This document shows, piece after piece, positions 17,306-26,188 of a stretch of 35,979 bases of DNA. A program made the position numbers and the translations under genes. Every line of letters starts with the position of its first letter. Within the stretch, counting starts at the first letter, position 1. This DNA is from Chloroflexota bacterium (GTDB lineage: Bacteria; Chloroflexota; Anaerolineae; Aggregatilineales; Phototrophicaceae), in NCBI GenBank assembly GCA_011523735.1, contig WTGB01000098.1, forward strand, positions 1 to 35,979. The letters are read 5' to 3'. The notes below the pieces were generated by a model. That model made no database searches. It was not told the DNA's origin and saw only the letters and a program-made list of their open reading frames with translations.

Positions 17306-18616
17306 TCATTCGCTCAAGGCCAGGCGCGCCGCCCGCCGGCCGATCTCGACGGCGTAATTCGTGCCCCGGTCCCAAGGATAGACCTGCGACATGCTCGCCC
17401 AGTAAAGGCCAGGCAACGGCGTCTTTATTCCGGGGATATTGCGGCTGTGGTTTAGCGCTGGCACCGGCTGCGCGTATGGCGCGCGCCAGACCCAAGACTT
17501 GCGGATCCACTCGCGCCGAAATGCCGGATTCACTTTGGACAGCGCCGGCAAAAAACGCTCGATCAACGCATCCTCGCTGAGTTGAAAATATTCGTGATCG
17601 GGCGGGACATAATCGCCACAGTAGATGATGTGGTCGCCGCCATAATGATCCCGCGAAATGTAATTGGTATGCTCCACCAGCGCCAGAAAGGGAAAGGCCG
17701 ACTTCGCCTTGTCAGCCGTCGCCGCCGGCAGGTTAAGCCAATAGGTGTCATCGGGCATAAGCGGCTGCCTCAACGCCAGGACGACGCAAAGCCCGCCGAT
17801 GCTTTTGAGCGCCGCGACCTGCTCGCCGTAAGCTGTGCCTCGCAGATCCCCAGCCATTTGCAGCAGCAGGCGCGGTGAGGTTGTGCTCAAGACCCGATCG
17901 AAACCCTGCCACTGTCCGCCGGTGAATAGCGCCGGTTTGCCATCGCGAATGTCAATGCGCTCAACGCGCGCGCCCAGGTGTATTGTCGCGCATCGCCCGC
18001 GCAGTTGCTCAGCAAGCTCATCAAGGAAGGCTTGAAAGCCGCCGGTGTATGTGCCGAGCTTCAACGTGCGCTTGACGATCCGCGCCCACATGAAAGACAT
18101 CGGCACCTGGTCATACTGCTCGGCAAACTTGCCGATCAGCAGCGGCTTGAAGAATTTCTCGTAAGCCTCGGCGCCCATCCAGCGGCGCATCCAGGCATCA
18201 GCAGTGACGCGCTCGAATGGCTGCCAGCGCGGGCTGAGCTTGATCGCCATACCCGCCAATGCCATCCTCAGCGTGGCGCCGAGCGAAAGCGGCAGGAAGA
18301 GCGCGGAAGGCGAAATCTCGCTGCGGACAATCTTGCCATCGACCCAATAACTCGTCTTCGGCCGCGGGAAGACGATCTTGTCGCGAACGCCCATCTCTTC
18401 CGCCAGCGCCAGGATGTCGTCGTCGGTAGCGAACCAGTGATGATAAAACTTCTCCAGCGTCCAGCCCCAGTTTTCGTCTTTGAAGCCAGCCGCCAAGCCA
18501 CCGACGCGATCGGCCGCTTCATAGATCGTGACCCGGTGCCCGGCACGGCTGAAATCCCAGGCGGCTGCCAAGCCGGCCGCCCCTGCGCCGATGATGCCGA
18601 TTTGGAGTTCTGTCAT
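17306..18616 (-). CDS. FAD-dependent amine-oxidase/protoporphyrinogen-oxidase-like protein
   Basis: This 436-aa flavoprotein starts with a textbook Rossmann motif, IGIIGAGAAGLAAAWDFSRAG (G10, G12, G15), followed by VTIYEAADRVGGLA, the second FAD-contacting element of the amine oxidase/phytoene desaturase superfamily. The motif WTLEKFYHHWFATDDDILAL (about 52-71) and the C-terminal GLYWASMSQVYPWDRGTNYAV (FAD pyrophosphate-binding ending) fit the group annotated as 'NAD(P)/FAD-dependent oxidoreductase' or protoporphyrinogen oxidase-like. Many of these sit in glycan or lipid pathways, so a heme role is not established. It lies 93 bp after tsaD on the same strand. Substrate unknown. Confidence 0.8.
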   Translation of the reverse strand: MTELQIGIIGAGAAGLAAAWDFSRAGHRVTIYEAADRVGGLAAGFKDENWGWTLEKFYHHWFATDDDILALAEEMGVRDKIVFPRPKTSYWVDGKIVRSEISPSALFLPLSLGATLRMALAGMAIKLSPRWQPFERVTADAWMRRWMGAEAYEKFFKPLLIGKFAEQYDQVPMSFMWARIVKRTLKLGTYTGGFQAFLDELAEQLRGRCATIHLGARVERIDIRDGKPALFTGGQWQGFDRVLSTTSPRLLLQMAGDLRGTAYGEQVAALKSIGGLCVVLALRQPLMPDDTYWLNLPAATADKAKSAFPFLALVEHTNYISRDHYGGDHIIYCGDYVPPDHEYFQLSEDALIERFLPALSKVNPAFRREWIRKSWVWRAPYAQPVPALNHSRNIPGIKTPLPGLYWASMSQVYPWDRGTNYAVEIGRRAARLALSE

Positions 18617-18709
18617 GCTCTGCCTGTATTGTGAGCGCCTGTCGCAACTGTTGATTGTACAGGTGGACGGGTGAAATTGCGCGGCGAGCGCAGCATGAAG
18701 GTTTTAATG

Positions 18710-19774
18710 TCAACCTACATAAACCGCCTCGCCCAAGCGCCAGCTCGCCCGCGCCTCAAAATCCAACGCGCTGCAAAATCCCGCTCGGAAACGAAAATGA
18801 GCGGCCGCCCCAATCATCGCGGCATTGTCCGTGCACAGATACAGCGGCGGAGTCCAAACCGGCAAGTCCAGCGCCGCCGCCAGCTTTTCCCGCAAGAGGC
18901 GGTTCGCGCTCACCCCACCCGCCAGCAACACAGCGCGCGCATCGAAATCAGCCGCCGCGCGACAAGTCGTCTTCACCAGCGCCTCCGTCAAAGCCTGCTG
19001 AAAAGCAGCCGCCACATCGTTGATATTCACATCCTCGCGCAGCGCCGACCCCCGCTCTTCACCGCGCTCACGCTTGATTTGGCGCCCAGTCGGCTGAACC
19101 GTGGCAGCCCGCATGACCGCCGTTTTTAAGCCGCTGAAGCTGAAATCATATTCGCCGTCGGTCCTGGCAATGGGGAAGGTAAAGGCGCGGGGATCGCCTT
19201 TCTCCGCGGCGCGCTGGATCTCGGGCCCGCCCGGAAAAGGCAAACCCAACAGGCGCCCGACCTTGTCAAAGGCTTCACCGGCCGCATCGTCAATCGTCCC
19301 GCCGATGCGCTGGTACACACCGTGAGCTTTCATCAGCACAAGCTCGCTGTGCCCGCCGGACACGATCAGCGCGAGCAGCGGGAAAGGCGGTTCGACGAAA
19401 CCCGGCGCCAACCACAGCGAATAGATATGCCCTTCCAGGTGGTTGATGCCCAGCAGCGGCAATCCAGTCGCCAGCGCCAGCCCCTTGGCGAAGTTGATGC
19501 CCACCAGCAGCGAGCCGACCAAGCCCGGACCCCGCGTGACGGCAACGGCGTCCAGCTCCGCATAGTCAATGCCTGCTTCCGACATCGCCCGCCCCACTAC
19601 CGCGCTGATGGCTTCAGCATGGGCGCGGGAGGCCACTTCCGGGAAGACCCCGCCATATTGCGCATGCAGGTCAATCTGCGAGGCGACGATGTTGCTCCTG
19701 ATGACGGAACCATCGCTGATGACGGCGGCGGCCGTTTCATCGCAGGAGGTTTCGATGGCGAGGATCGTGGTCAT
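18710..19774 (-). CDS. tsaD: tRNA N6-adenosine threonylcarbamoyltransferase TsaD
   Basis: This 354-aa protein is the ASKHA-fold subunit that transfers threonylcarbamoyl from TC-AMP to A37 of ANN-decoding tRNAs, together with TsaB and TsaE. The N-terminus ILAIETSCDETAAAVI is diagnostic. Metal-binding H112 and H116 lie in NHLEGH, GGHSELVLM near residue 140 forms the nucleotide-binding loop, and AGGVSANRLLREKL (about 287) with CTDNAAMIGAA (about 315) complete the site. A short charged stretch, KRERGEERGSALREDV (about 236-251), is an insertion compared with many homologs. Partners tsaB/tsaE are not in this window. Confidence 0.95.
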   Translation of the reverse strand: MTTILAIETSCDETAAAVISDGSVIRSNIVASQIDLHAQYGGVFPEVASRAHAEAISAVVGRAMSEAGIDYAELDAVAVTRGPGLVGSLLVGINFAKGLALATGLPLLGINHLEGHIYSLWLAPGFVEPPFPLLALIVSGGHSELVLMKAHGVYQRIGGTIDDAAGEAFDKVGRLLGLPFPGGPEIQRAAEKGDPRAFTFPIARTDGEYDFSFSGLKTAVMRAATVQPTGRQIKRERGEERGSALREDVNINDVAAAFQQALTEALVKTTCRAAADFDARAVLLAGGVSANRLLREKLAAALDLPVWTPPLYLCTDNAAMIGAAAHFRFRAGFCSALDFEARASWRLGEAVYVG

Positions 19775-19811
19775 GCCGGCATTGTAGCACTGATTTACGG
19801 GGCGGCAGATG

Positions 19812-19817
19812 TATAAT
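19812..19817 (+). promoter_or_regulatory. TATAAT -10 element
   Basis: A perfect TATAAT stands 38 bp before the ATG at 19856. No good -35 is visible at 16-18 bp (the candidate is ACTGAT), so strength is uncertain. It faces away from tsaD and toward the small reading frame at 19856. Confidence 0.35.
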
Positions 19818-19855
19818 AGGTGGCGAATGAGACGCTTGGACTGGGGAGGCGCGCG

Positions 19856-19957
19856 ATGTACAAGTCGTTTTGGCGGACACTGGCGAGCAGCGCTTCCAGG
19901 ACGACTTCGGATGTCGCGGGCAAGGTCAATCAGTCGCTCCCCAGCCGGAGGCCATGA
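19856..19957 (+). CDS. 33-aa reading frame at the island edge, possibly a truncated gene
   Basis: An ATG with GGGGAGG six bases before it and TATAAT further upstream opens a 33-codon frame (MYKSFWRTLASSASRTTSDV ... SLPSRRP) ending at TGA 19955-19957. The initiation signals are better than those of many real genes here, but the product is short and unrecognised. It stops 45 bp before the last gene of the phage-derived island. It may be a small peptide gene or the 5' end of a gene cut by island insertion; no matching remainder was recognised near 30.6 kb. Confidence 0.35.
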   Translation: MYKSFWRTLASSASRTTSDVAGKVNQSLPSRRP

Positions 19958-20002
19958 CTGGCGTCGGTAATCTCCCTTCGCGCCAGCTTAATCTGTTCCT
20001 GC

Positions 20003-20254
20003 TCAGGCAGCGCTTGACTCATCACCGCCTTCGTTCCCATTTGCCCCGGCCTGCTTGGCCAGCTCCCGATCCTCAATGATGTAGCCGCCCACCAAGGTCA
20101 CGCAGATCGTCGTAATCGTGGGCGCCAATACATCAAGATGCTCTTCCAGTTCTGGCCGGGTGGCGGCGATCATAAGGGTGATGATACTGATAATAGACGA
20201 CCAGAATCGCCGTGATTGCAATAGTCTGCGCGGTGCTGTTTTACTTTTGTCCAT
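20003..20254 (-). CDS. Holin-like small membrane protein
   Basis: This 83-aa protein has two hydrophobic segments, SIISIITLMIAATR (about 20-33) and ITTICVTLVGGYIIE (about 47-61), with a basic N-terminus (MDKSKTAPRRLLQSRRFW) and a charged Gly/Glu-rich tail. This is the layout of small two-TM phage holins. It is the last gene of the islet, 20 bp after the coiled-coil gene. No endolysin is next to it, so it may serve export of particles or effectors rather than classical lysis. Assignment to a named holin family was not possible by eye. Confidence 0.6.
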   Translation of the reverse strand: MDKSKTAPRRLLQSRRFWSSIISIITLMIAATRPELEEHLDVLAPTITTICVTLVGGYIIEDRELAKQAGANGNEGGDESSAA

Positions 20255-20274
20255 TTTCCTTCTCCAGTTTCATA

Positions 20275-20730
20275 TCAGAGATCGCTGCCGCCGATCGGCT
20301 GATTGAGCCGTTCAAGTTCGGCAATGCGGACTTTGAGCGCCCGGTTCTCCGTATGCAAGGCGACAATCTCCGCTTTCATAGCAATGCGTTCTTCCAGCAA
20401 TTCACGGATAGTTTTCTTATTCTCCCTGACCTCTTCTTCCATCATGCGAAAGGCGCTGTTCTCCTGAAGCAGATGCTGATCCACGATGCGATGAATGAGC
20501 TCGGCCTGTCCGATATCCAATTGCTGCTCCGCCTCAATCTTGTCAACGCTGATGTCAGCTCTACGCGACTTGCGCTTGAAGGCAGCCGAGAAATGATTGA
20601 ACCCAGCCACAACGCTGCCGCCAATCGCTGCCATAATCGGGAGTTTGACTTCGTCCGGCAAATCATTGAAATCCACAGTTGTCCTAATCCATGTCCAATG
20701 GTCGATAAAAGAAGCGCGCCCTGCCAACAT
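20275..20730 (-). CDS. Membrane-anchored coiled-coil protein
   Basis: This 151-aa protein has a short hydrophobic segment (LPIMAAIGGSVVAGF, about 29-43), a basic stretch (AAFKRKSRRAD), and then a long charged helix from about residue 58 to 140 with leucine heptads (KTIRELLEERIAMKAEIVAL ... ALKVRIAELERLN). It would form an anchored coiled-coil rod. Such proteins are often found beside holins at the end of phage tail modules. Its leader carries one copy of the structured element (20753-20824), with only 22 bp between element and ATG. The ribosome binding site is weak. Confidence 0.6.
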   Translation of the reverse strand: MLAGRASFIDHWTWIRTTVDFNDLPDEVKLPIMAAIGGSVVAGFNHFSAAFKRKSRRADISVDKIEAEQQLDIGQAELIHRIVDQHLLQENSAFRMMEEEVRENKKTIRELLEERIAMKAEIVALHTENRALKVRIAELERLNQPIGGSDL

Positions 20731-20752
20731 TGCGAGATCCGGAATACTAACT

Positions 20753-20824
20753 CTCGCTAATCATCGAGCCGATCTGTGAATCAGTGAGATGAGACTCCTG
20801 TCACAAGCTGGCTCATCTCACTGA
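20753..20824 (-). promoter_or_regulatory. Structured RNA leader element, copy 1
   Basis: The main stem pairs 20781-20793 with 20812-20824 (13 bp, no mismatch) around an 18-nt loop that on the minus strand contains GCUUGUGACAGG. UUCACAG follows directly, then a 4-bp hairpin (20753-20768) whose loop reads AUGAUUAG. The stem sequence has nothing in common with the other copies. It precedes the gene at 20730. Confidence 0.75.
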
Positions 20825-20918
20825 ACCGTTTGGGACTACCGGTTTTCTGCATCTTGGTCGCGATTAATCACGATTGTTTGTGCTCTTGCCATCTTGGTAT
20901 ACCTCCATGTCAGCCAGT

Positions 20919-22754
20919 TCATTGTTGTCTTTCCAGTTCTCGCCTGATTTCTGAACGGAATCCTAAGGAAAGGGCAGCCATAAGCTCGTTTTGGGTCATT
21001 TGTCCACTTTCAGGATCAAGTAAATCCAAGAATGCGGACCATTCTAGTTCCGTCCATCCCGAAGGTATTTCATTACTTTCGGTTATATGTGTCTGGAGTT
21101 CTTCCAGATACTTATATGTGAAGTTTGCTTCAACGCTCTGCGGATCATCAGGCTTAAGCAATTCCAGACCACTAAACGTTTTTAGCACTCTTCCCAGAAA
21201 ACGTTCGCTGCCGGCTGGAAAGATAGTCTTGCTGGCTAGTTTATTTATTCCGCCAGGTACGCCTGGCAGAAAGCCTAAGGCATCTTTTGCGGCTGCTCCG
21301 AGGTCTCGCTGAATAAACAAGCTGTTATACACTTCACCAAAGGTCAAAACCATGTCAATTGGATCGATGAACCCGATGATGAAACGGAGGTATGGATAGA
21401 GATCTGGTGTTTGGATCGCTGACAGTTTTACATATTCGTCGTCTATGGTTCTGTAGCCACCCCTAGAGTATTCAATGTGGAGCTCACGCATTGCCGGGTC
21501 ATTTACACCTAGGAAGGTTTCGTCTGATTCTTGTCTGCTGTACAAACGCTCAATACCATCGTGCAGCATGTTCGCCAGTACAAGCGCATCCTGATACTCT
21601 GCCCAATTTTCCGGCAAGTCGTCACCCAGTGCTGTATGAATCAATTCCACCTGCCGACGAAAATAGGGAACAGCATACTCTTCTCTTTGTAAACCGTAGG
21701 TATCAAGCAGGACATTGATATCCTCAAGCGGTGTTTTAGCTACCTTCTCCAGCAAATCGTCAATGATGTCCAACTCACGCGCGACTTCATTGATCCTGTC
21801 TCCCACTTGTTCTTCAAGGTACACCGCTTTTGTAGCTGCAAGGGCCGCAGCATAAAACATAATCAGCCCTTCGGCACTGAATTTATCCCATTCAATTAGA
21901 ACATCCTTTAGCTCAGGAACATAATCCCTAAATCGCTTCTCGACGAATCTCTGCAAATCATCTCGCGTTGTCAAAGATTCTTCCGGAAAATGCTCTTCGA
22001 GATATTCCCGAGTGCGTTCATTGAGATAGGGCAAAACATCGGACTCCTGCAAGTAAGCATCAAAATTCGAGTACGTGACCTCTTCAAGAAGCCCCAACAT
22101 AAGTTGATTTGACTCTTCATCCCGGTCCCAAGCTGAGAACTGTGATAGAAACTCTTCAAAGCGATCTTCCGGTGGCAGACCTTCTATCAAGAGTGTCGCC
22201 AAAACGCTCTGCAAGCCCTCATCGCTCTCCGTGACTTTGCGAACCTCCACAAATACTCGCTGTCCCTCGGTTAGCGGTTGCAAAACAGGCGCAACAGAGA
22301 CTGGCGGAGACCCGGCGTCGGGCAATCCGCTTTCCGCAATGTCAGGCAATTCTTCCTTGCTTTCGGTGGGTTGCGGGGCATTGAGCTTGTTGCGGAGTCT
22401 AACAATCGCCGCGTTTCGGATGCGCTGCGCAGTTTTGTCAGCTTCCTTTTTGTCGAAGGCTAGGTATACAACCGGCGGCAGTGTGACTGGCTGGGGCAGC
22501 GGCGAGTCAGCGTAATAGTGCGGTGAGTCAGTCGGCGAGGTCGGTGCGGAGATTTTCTTGGGCGGTGGGTCAGAAACTGGCGGTCGATAAGCGCTGCTGT
22601 CATGTGCATATTCCAGTTGGTTCGCATCAAGAGATCTCGTAGGATTGCCTTTGAATCGATTACGGCGGAGAATCTTTTGATAGTATCGGTGGAGTTGCTG
22701 GAACGACGGTGTATTAAAACGTTGTCTCACTTCCTCAGGTATGTTCGGCATCAT
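20919..22754 (-). CDS. Effector-like islet protein A (611 aa)
   Basis: The protein has a basic N-terminus (to about 45), a Pro/Ser-rich disordered linker (about 55-95), a shared motif EELPDIAESGL (134-144), a long acidic helical region (about 165-440), and a hydrophobic, Gly/Pro-containing stretch about 450-510 (FIDPIDMVLTFGEVY then ALGFLPGVPGGINKL). The last stretch resembles the pre-toxin (PT-TG-like) linkers of polymorphic toxins; this is a resemblance by eye only. The C-terminal 100 residues are unrecognised. The EELPD motif also occurs in the 551-aa protein at 26079-24424. The base composition is more A+T-rich than that of flanking chromosomal genes. It has its own structured leader. Two ATGs (22754, 22751) are both usable. 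Confidence 0.6.
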   Translation of the reverse strand: MMPNIPEEVRQRFNTPSFQQLHRYYQKILRRNRFKGNPTRSLDANQLEYAHDSSAYRPPVSDPPPKKISAPTSPTDSPHYYADSPLPQPVTLPPVVYLAFDKKEADKTAQRIRNAAIVRLRNKLNAPQPTESKEELPDIAESGLPDAGSPPVSVAPVLQPLTEGQRVFVEVRKVTESDEGLQSVLATLLIEGLPPEDRFEEFLSQFSAWDRDEESNQLMLGLLEEVTYSNFDAYLQESDVLPYLNERTREYLEEHFPEESLTTRDDLQRFVEKRFRDYVPELKDVLIEWDKFSAEGLIMFYAAALAATKAVYLEEQVGDRINEVARELDIIDDLLEKVAKTPLEDINVLLDTYGLQREEYAVPYFRRQVELIHTALGDDLPENWAEYQDALVLANMLHDGIERLYSRQESDETFLGVNDPAMRELHIEYSRGGYRTIDDEYVKLSAIQTPDLYPYLRFIIGFIDPIDMVLTFGEVYNSLFIQRDLGAAAKDALGFLPGVPGGINKLASKTIFPAGSERFLGRVLKTFSGLELLKPDDPQSVEANFTYKYLEELQTHITESNEIPSGWTELEWSAFLDLLDPESGQMTQNELMAALSLGFRSEIRRELERQQ

Positions 22755-22764
22755 CTTGCTCCTT

Positions 22765-22834
22765 CCTAAACATCAAATGGATATGTGAATCTCAGGACGA
22801 GGCTCGCCCTGTCACAAGCCGCCCCGTCCCAAGA
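22765..22834 (-). promoter_or_regulatory. Structured RNA leader element, copy 2
   Basis: The stem 22790-22803/22821-22834 has 14 pairs. Three positions that mismatch as plus-strand DNA (22793/22831, 22794/22830, 22800/22824; all A-C) become G-U pairs in minus-strand RNA. The loop contains GCUUGUGACAGGGC and is followed by UUCACA and UUGAUGUUUAGG. It starts 11 bp after the stop of the 521-aa gene and ends 11 bp before the ATG at 22754. Confidence 0.75.
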
Positions 22835-22844
22835 GAACGATCTT

Positions 22845-24410
22845 CTAATAGGCCAGATAAGTGCCCATGCCGAGTTGGCCGCGGCTGGCATCATCAAGCT
22901 TCCAAGGCAGGGTCTCCACCTGCGGTTCGAGATACCAAGTGGTCGTCCAGTGCTTGCCGCCTCGCGCCAATTCATGCGCCTCACCGATGATGAAATAAGT
23001 CCCGTCATGATCGGTTTGCGTCTCCCGCAACTGCACCAGGCTGCCGATCGTCTGCGCAAGCTGATCTGCATGGCGCGCGCCGCCATTCTCGGCATGGCTT
23101 TGCAACGTGATCGTCTGCGCCAGGCCGAAGGGCGTCTTCCGTCGGTTGCGCTCGAAATCGGCAATGTACTGCGCCTGATCCAGATCGTCTATCGACGGCA
23201 GGTTGATATTCATAGTCCGCCGACCATAGTAGGTGATGCTCGTCTGGTCGATGGCGCGAGCATCCATCTGACCCTCATCAACGATCTTCCGCCCCTTCAC
23301 CAGGCATTTCTCAACCACGGCCTCAGTATCTTCACTCTCGTTCTTGAACACCAGATTCGCGCCGTTCGCTTTCGCCTCGACCTCAACCGTACAACTTCCT
23401 TGCAGGTATTCCACATCCTCGACCGTGACATCCTTGCCGCCGATCCGCTTGTCCTTCTCGTCCTTGTACTTCACATACACTTCACGGGTTTCGCCCGGCG
23501 CCACCCGAATTACCGCATTCTTGAGTTCCCACAAGGTCGTGGGACCATCGTCAATGCTGCGCGGATGACAAGTGACGATGATCTCGTTCTTGGTCTGATC
23601 AAGACTCGCGAAAGTGTACTTCATGTCGGTCATGACATCATTGAGGCTGGCATCAATGTCATCCTTGTCAAGGATATGATGCCGATTCCAGAAGACTGCC
23701 TTGCCCTCCCGATCGAAGAAGAACTTGCCCCGTTCCGCCGCCGTGATGTCGCGGATGCCGCGATAAACATCAAACGTATCCTTGCTCTGGTCGGAATAGC
23801 CGCCCTGCCGCACCCAGTTATCCCCCGCCATCTCCAAGGTCAGCAAGCCCTCTTCATAGTCGCTGTAAGTGGTGAGATCGGTCAGATAAGTCGATAGCCC
23901 CAGCTTGCTGAAGTTCGGGTCGCCGAGCACCCAGGAATCACTCAACGCTGGCGGGAAGATGACTTCCTGAATCAGCGTGTCGATGATCTGGTCACTGCGC
24001 TGGTCTTCCTGCAGCTCGATCTTGGTCTCGGTCGCTTTGAGGAATTGCATCGCGCCGGTGGCGACCACGGTAGCAATGCGTTCCCCATTCCGATTGACCG
24101 ACGGGATGATGGTCTCGAGCCAACCGGTGAAATGCGTCCGAGTGTCTGTGCCATCGTTCGATTGAATCCGAACCGGGCGAAGCGGCACCAGTTTGTCGTT
24201 CAGCGGCGAACTGGCGTATTCTGCGGAAAACAGACGGTCATTATTGCGCAGGACCAAACGCAATACCGAATTATCCGCTGTCAATTGATAGGGCTGACGC
24301 ATCCCGACAAACCACTGCGTGAGAATCGTACGATCCGTCACATCATCGTAGGTATCGGTATAATTACCGTTACGCTCCCAATCAATCGCGACTGTCCATT
24401 GTGTTGCCAT
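22845..24410 (-). CDS. Phage tail-type protein (521 aa)
   Basis: The N-terminus MATQWTVAIDWERNGNYTDT, followed by a domain with VLRNNDRLFSAEYASSPL and LVPLRPVRIQS (about 50-83), is the beta-rich opening seen in phage tail/baseplate-associated proteins. The middle (about 130-330) alternates helices and strands, and the last 150 residues contain TYYGRRTMNINLPSIDDLDQ. It could be a hub, tail-tip or adaptor protein; I cannot assign it to a named family. GGAG lies seven bases before the ATG. It starts 14 bp after the 551-aa effector-like gene, so the two are read together without a structured element between them. Confidence 0.6.
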   Translation of the reverse strand: MATQWTVAIDWERNGNYTDTYDDVTDRTILTQWFVGMRQPYQLTADNSVLRLVLRNNDRLFSAEYASSPLNDKLVPLRPVRIQSNDGTDTRTHFTGWLETIIPSVNRNGERIATVVATGAMQFLKATETKIELQEDQRSDQIIDTLIQEVIFPPALSDSWVLGDPNFSKLGLSTYLTDLTTYSDYEEGLLTLEMAGDNWVRQGGYSDQSKDTFDVYRGIRDITAAERGKFFFDREGKAVFWNRHHILDKDDIDASLNDVMTDMKYTFASLDQTKNEIIVTCHPRSIDDGPTTLWELKNAVIRVAPGETREVYVKYKDEKDKRIGGKDVTVEDVEYLQGSCTVEVEAKANGANLVFKNESEDTEAVVEKCLVKGRKIVDEGQMDARAIDQTSITYYGRRTMNINLPSIDDLDQAQYIADFERNRRKTPFGLAQTITLQSHAENGGARHADQLAQTIGSLVQLRETQTDHDGTYFIIGEAHELARGGKHWTTTWYLEPQVETLPWKLDDASRGQLGMGTYLAY

Positions 24411-24423
24411 TTTCTTGCTCCTT

Positions 24424-26079
24424 TCATTGATTATTGAAAACGCTCTCCAGCTTCACGAGTGTTTGGTCAATATATTCCTCCGAACTTGTTGGAATGAATG
24501 ACTGAAATCTACGCACGATGACGTCTCTTTCAATGGGACCCAGATTAAAGCCGTGGTCTGTGACCAAAATATTGGCGACTTCTTGAAGGGTTTGCGGATC
24601 TGTATCCCTTTCGACCAAAGCAGCGATGAGTAATGCCCCAGCCGGCCCTTTATCTGTATCAAATGCAAACTGATACTCATCAGGGAAAATTGCCTCGCCA
24701 TCCCGATAGATATAAGGATACGGATAATCGTTAGGGACAAATCCACCCATCCAAACCTTCGAATTATGCGTATCCATCCAATCCGATACCATAGTAGTCG
24801 CCGGTAGATCAAAATCATACTTCGCCCCCGCTGTTGGTATTACGCCAGTTTGCGCTTCACGTGCGGATATTCCATCAATGACGAATATATCGTTTTCAGT
24901 TTGAGGTAATCTGCCCCCATGAATATCCCGAGCTTGTTCAGGTGAGAAATGCACACCTCTCCGCCCAATGTAAAATAGCTTCATCTGCACGTTAGGATCA
25001 CTTAGCGGAAATCCGTTTTCCCCTAACGTATATAAATGGTCTACATCCCGGTACGCCCTGTCTCTTTCTTCCTGACTTGCATTCGGCATGTGCTTATATA
25101 CAATTGCGCGAATCGCCTCCTCCCTAGACGTAAACGGTATATCTGCCGGCTTGAGGTGGGGATACAATGCCGCTATCCTGTCTTCCAGCGTAAGGATCGC
25201 TACCATCCTGTCAACACAGTTGCCAGGCGTAGCGCAATACTCATGATGAGCTTTAACATGTGATTCAGCCTGCTCTGACGCAACGATTGAAGCTCCAACC
25301 CCTGCAATGGGATTTACTAAACCAACACCAAGGCCGGCGAAAAATGACGAAAGACCTATATAAGCAGTATCAGCTGCTTCCTGCCGGTTGCCCTGTATCG
25401 CATGAATCACGGTTTTTCCACCAGCAATAATTGTGCCAACTCCCCCTGCCTTCGTGAAAGTTTTGAGAAGTTTTGATACGGTGCGGCTCGCATCCTCAAG
25501 ACCAACTTCTACAATGGCTAACAGAAGATCAGCTGCTGCCGCAAGCCCGTCGACAGTCTCGTCATTATCATCTTCATCATTCTCGATGTTTGCCTCAGCA
25601 ATGGTTGAATAACTTTCAATAGCTGACAGTTCACGTACAATTCGATTCTCATCATACAATTCGCCCGACCAAGCGCTCCCTAAAGCGATACTGCTGAAGT
25701 CGATCATCCCTCCCTTAAATGCTGTGAATGTAACCAATCCTGTTGCCGCGAGGTCAGGCAGTTCTTCCATTGTCTGCACACTACTCGATTGTCCAACTTC
25801 ATTACTCGCGACAATCGGTTTATGACGATCCCGGCCCTTGTCTACATCCGTCGTTTTGCTCGGTGTCGAAGATGAACTGCCAGAGTTGTATGAGACTATA
25901 GGTTCGAGAGGAGGATTAGAATTCTGTGACTGAGCCGGATGATCTTCCGGCAAGCCGATGACAGGAATTTCGCCTGGTCTGAAGTCCGGCGATACCTGCT
26001 CCGGATTTGTGACAATGAACTTCTCGCCGTCATAAACGATCGAGCCTTCTTCGTCCGATGAAAATCCCGTAAACGCCAT
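24424..26079 (-). CDS. Effector-like islet protein B (551 aa)
   Basis: The N-terminal 100 residues are Ser/Pro/Asn-rich and probably disordered. The motif EELPDLAATGL (105-115) is shared with islet protein A. A Gly/Ala-rich hydrophobic region (about 205-270, e.g. GLSSFFAGLGVGLVNPIAGV) could insert into a membrane or act as a pre-toxin segment. The remaining 280 residues are soluble, with NDIFVIDGISAREAQTG and YPYPYIYRDGEAIFPDEYQ, and match no family I know. Two cysteines lie close together (CATPGNC). The region is more A+T-rich than the host genes. The leader has a structured element 12 bp before the ATG. Effector or toxin function is inference from architecture and location. Confidence 0.6.
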   Translation of the reverse strand: MAFTGFSSDEEGSIVYDGEKFIVTNPEQVSPDFRPGEIPVIGLPEDHPAQSQNSNPPLEPIVSYNSGSSSSTPSKTTDVDKGRDRHKPIVASNEVGQSSSVQTMEELPDLAATGLVTFTAFKGGMIDFSSIALGSAWSGELYDENRIVRELSAIESYSTIAEANIENDEDDNDETVDGLAAAADLLLAIVEVGLEDASRTVSKLLKTFTKAGGVGTIIAGGKTVIHAIQGNRQEAADTAYIGLSSFFAGLGVGLVNPIAGVGASIVASEQAESHVKAHHEYCATPGNCVDRMVAILTLEDRIAALYPHLKPADIPFTSREEAIRAIVYKHMPNASQEERDRAYRDVDHLYTLGENGFPLSDPNVQMKLFYIGRRGVHFSPEQARDIHGGRLPQTENDIFVIDGISAREAQTGVIPTAGAKYDFDLPATTMVSDWMDTHNSKVWMGGFVPNDYPYPYIYRDGEAIFPDEYQFAFDTDKGPAGALLIAALVERDTDPQTLQEVANILVTDHGFNLGPIERDVIVRRFQSFIPTSSEEYIDQTLVKLESVFNNQ

Positions 26080-26090
26080 CTTCTTCCCTC

Positions 26091-26163
26091 GCTAATCATC
26101 AACTCAGTCTGTGAATAAGGGGGACGCGCAGCCTGCCCTGTCACAAGCCGCTGCGCATCCCCC
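26091..26163 (-). promoter_or_regulatory. Structured RNA leader element, copy 3
   Basis: The stem 26119-26132/26150-26163 has 14 pairs. The only DNA mismatch (C26125/A26157) becomes a G-U pair in minus-strand RNA. The 17-nt loop contains GCUUGUGACAGGGC; UUCACAG and UUGAUGAUUAG follow. It lies between the stop of the 145-aa tube-like gene and the ATG at 26079. Confidence 0.75.
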
Positions 26164-26188
26164 AATGCCTTGCGCTAAGCCACCCGGA

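Noticed and set aside
22785..23897. 370-codon plus-strand frame antisense to the 521-aa tail-type gene
   Set aside because: The minus frame is longer, has a ribosome binding site and fits the operon; the antisense frame begins inside the structured element and shows no motif.
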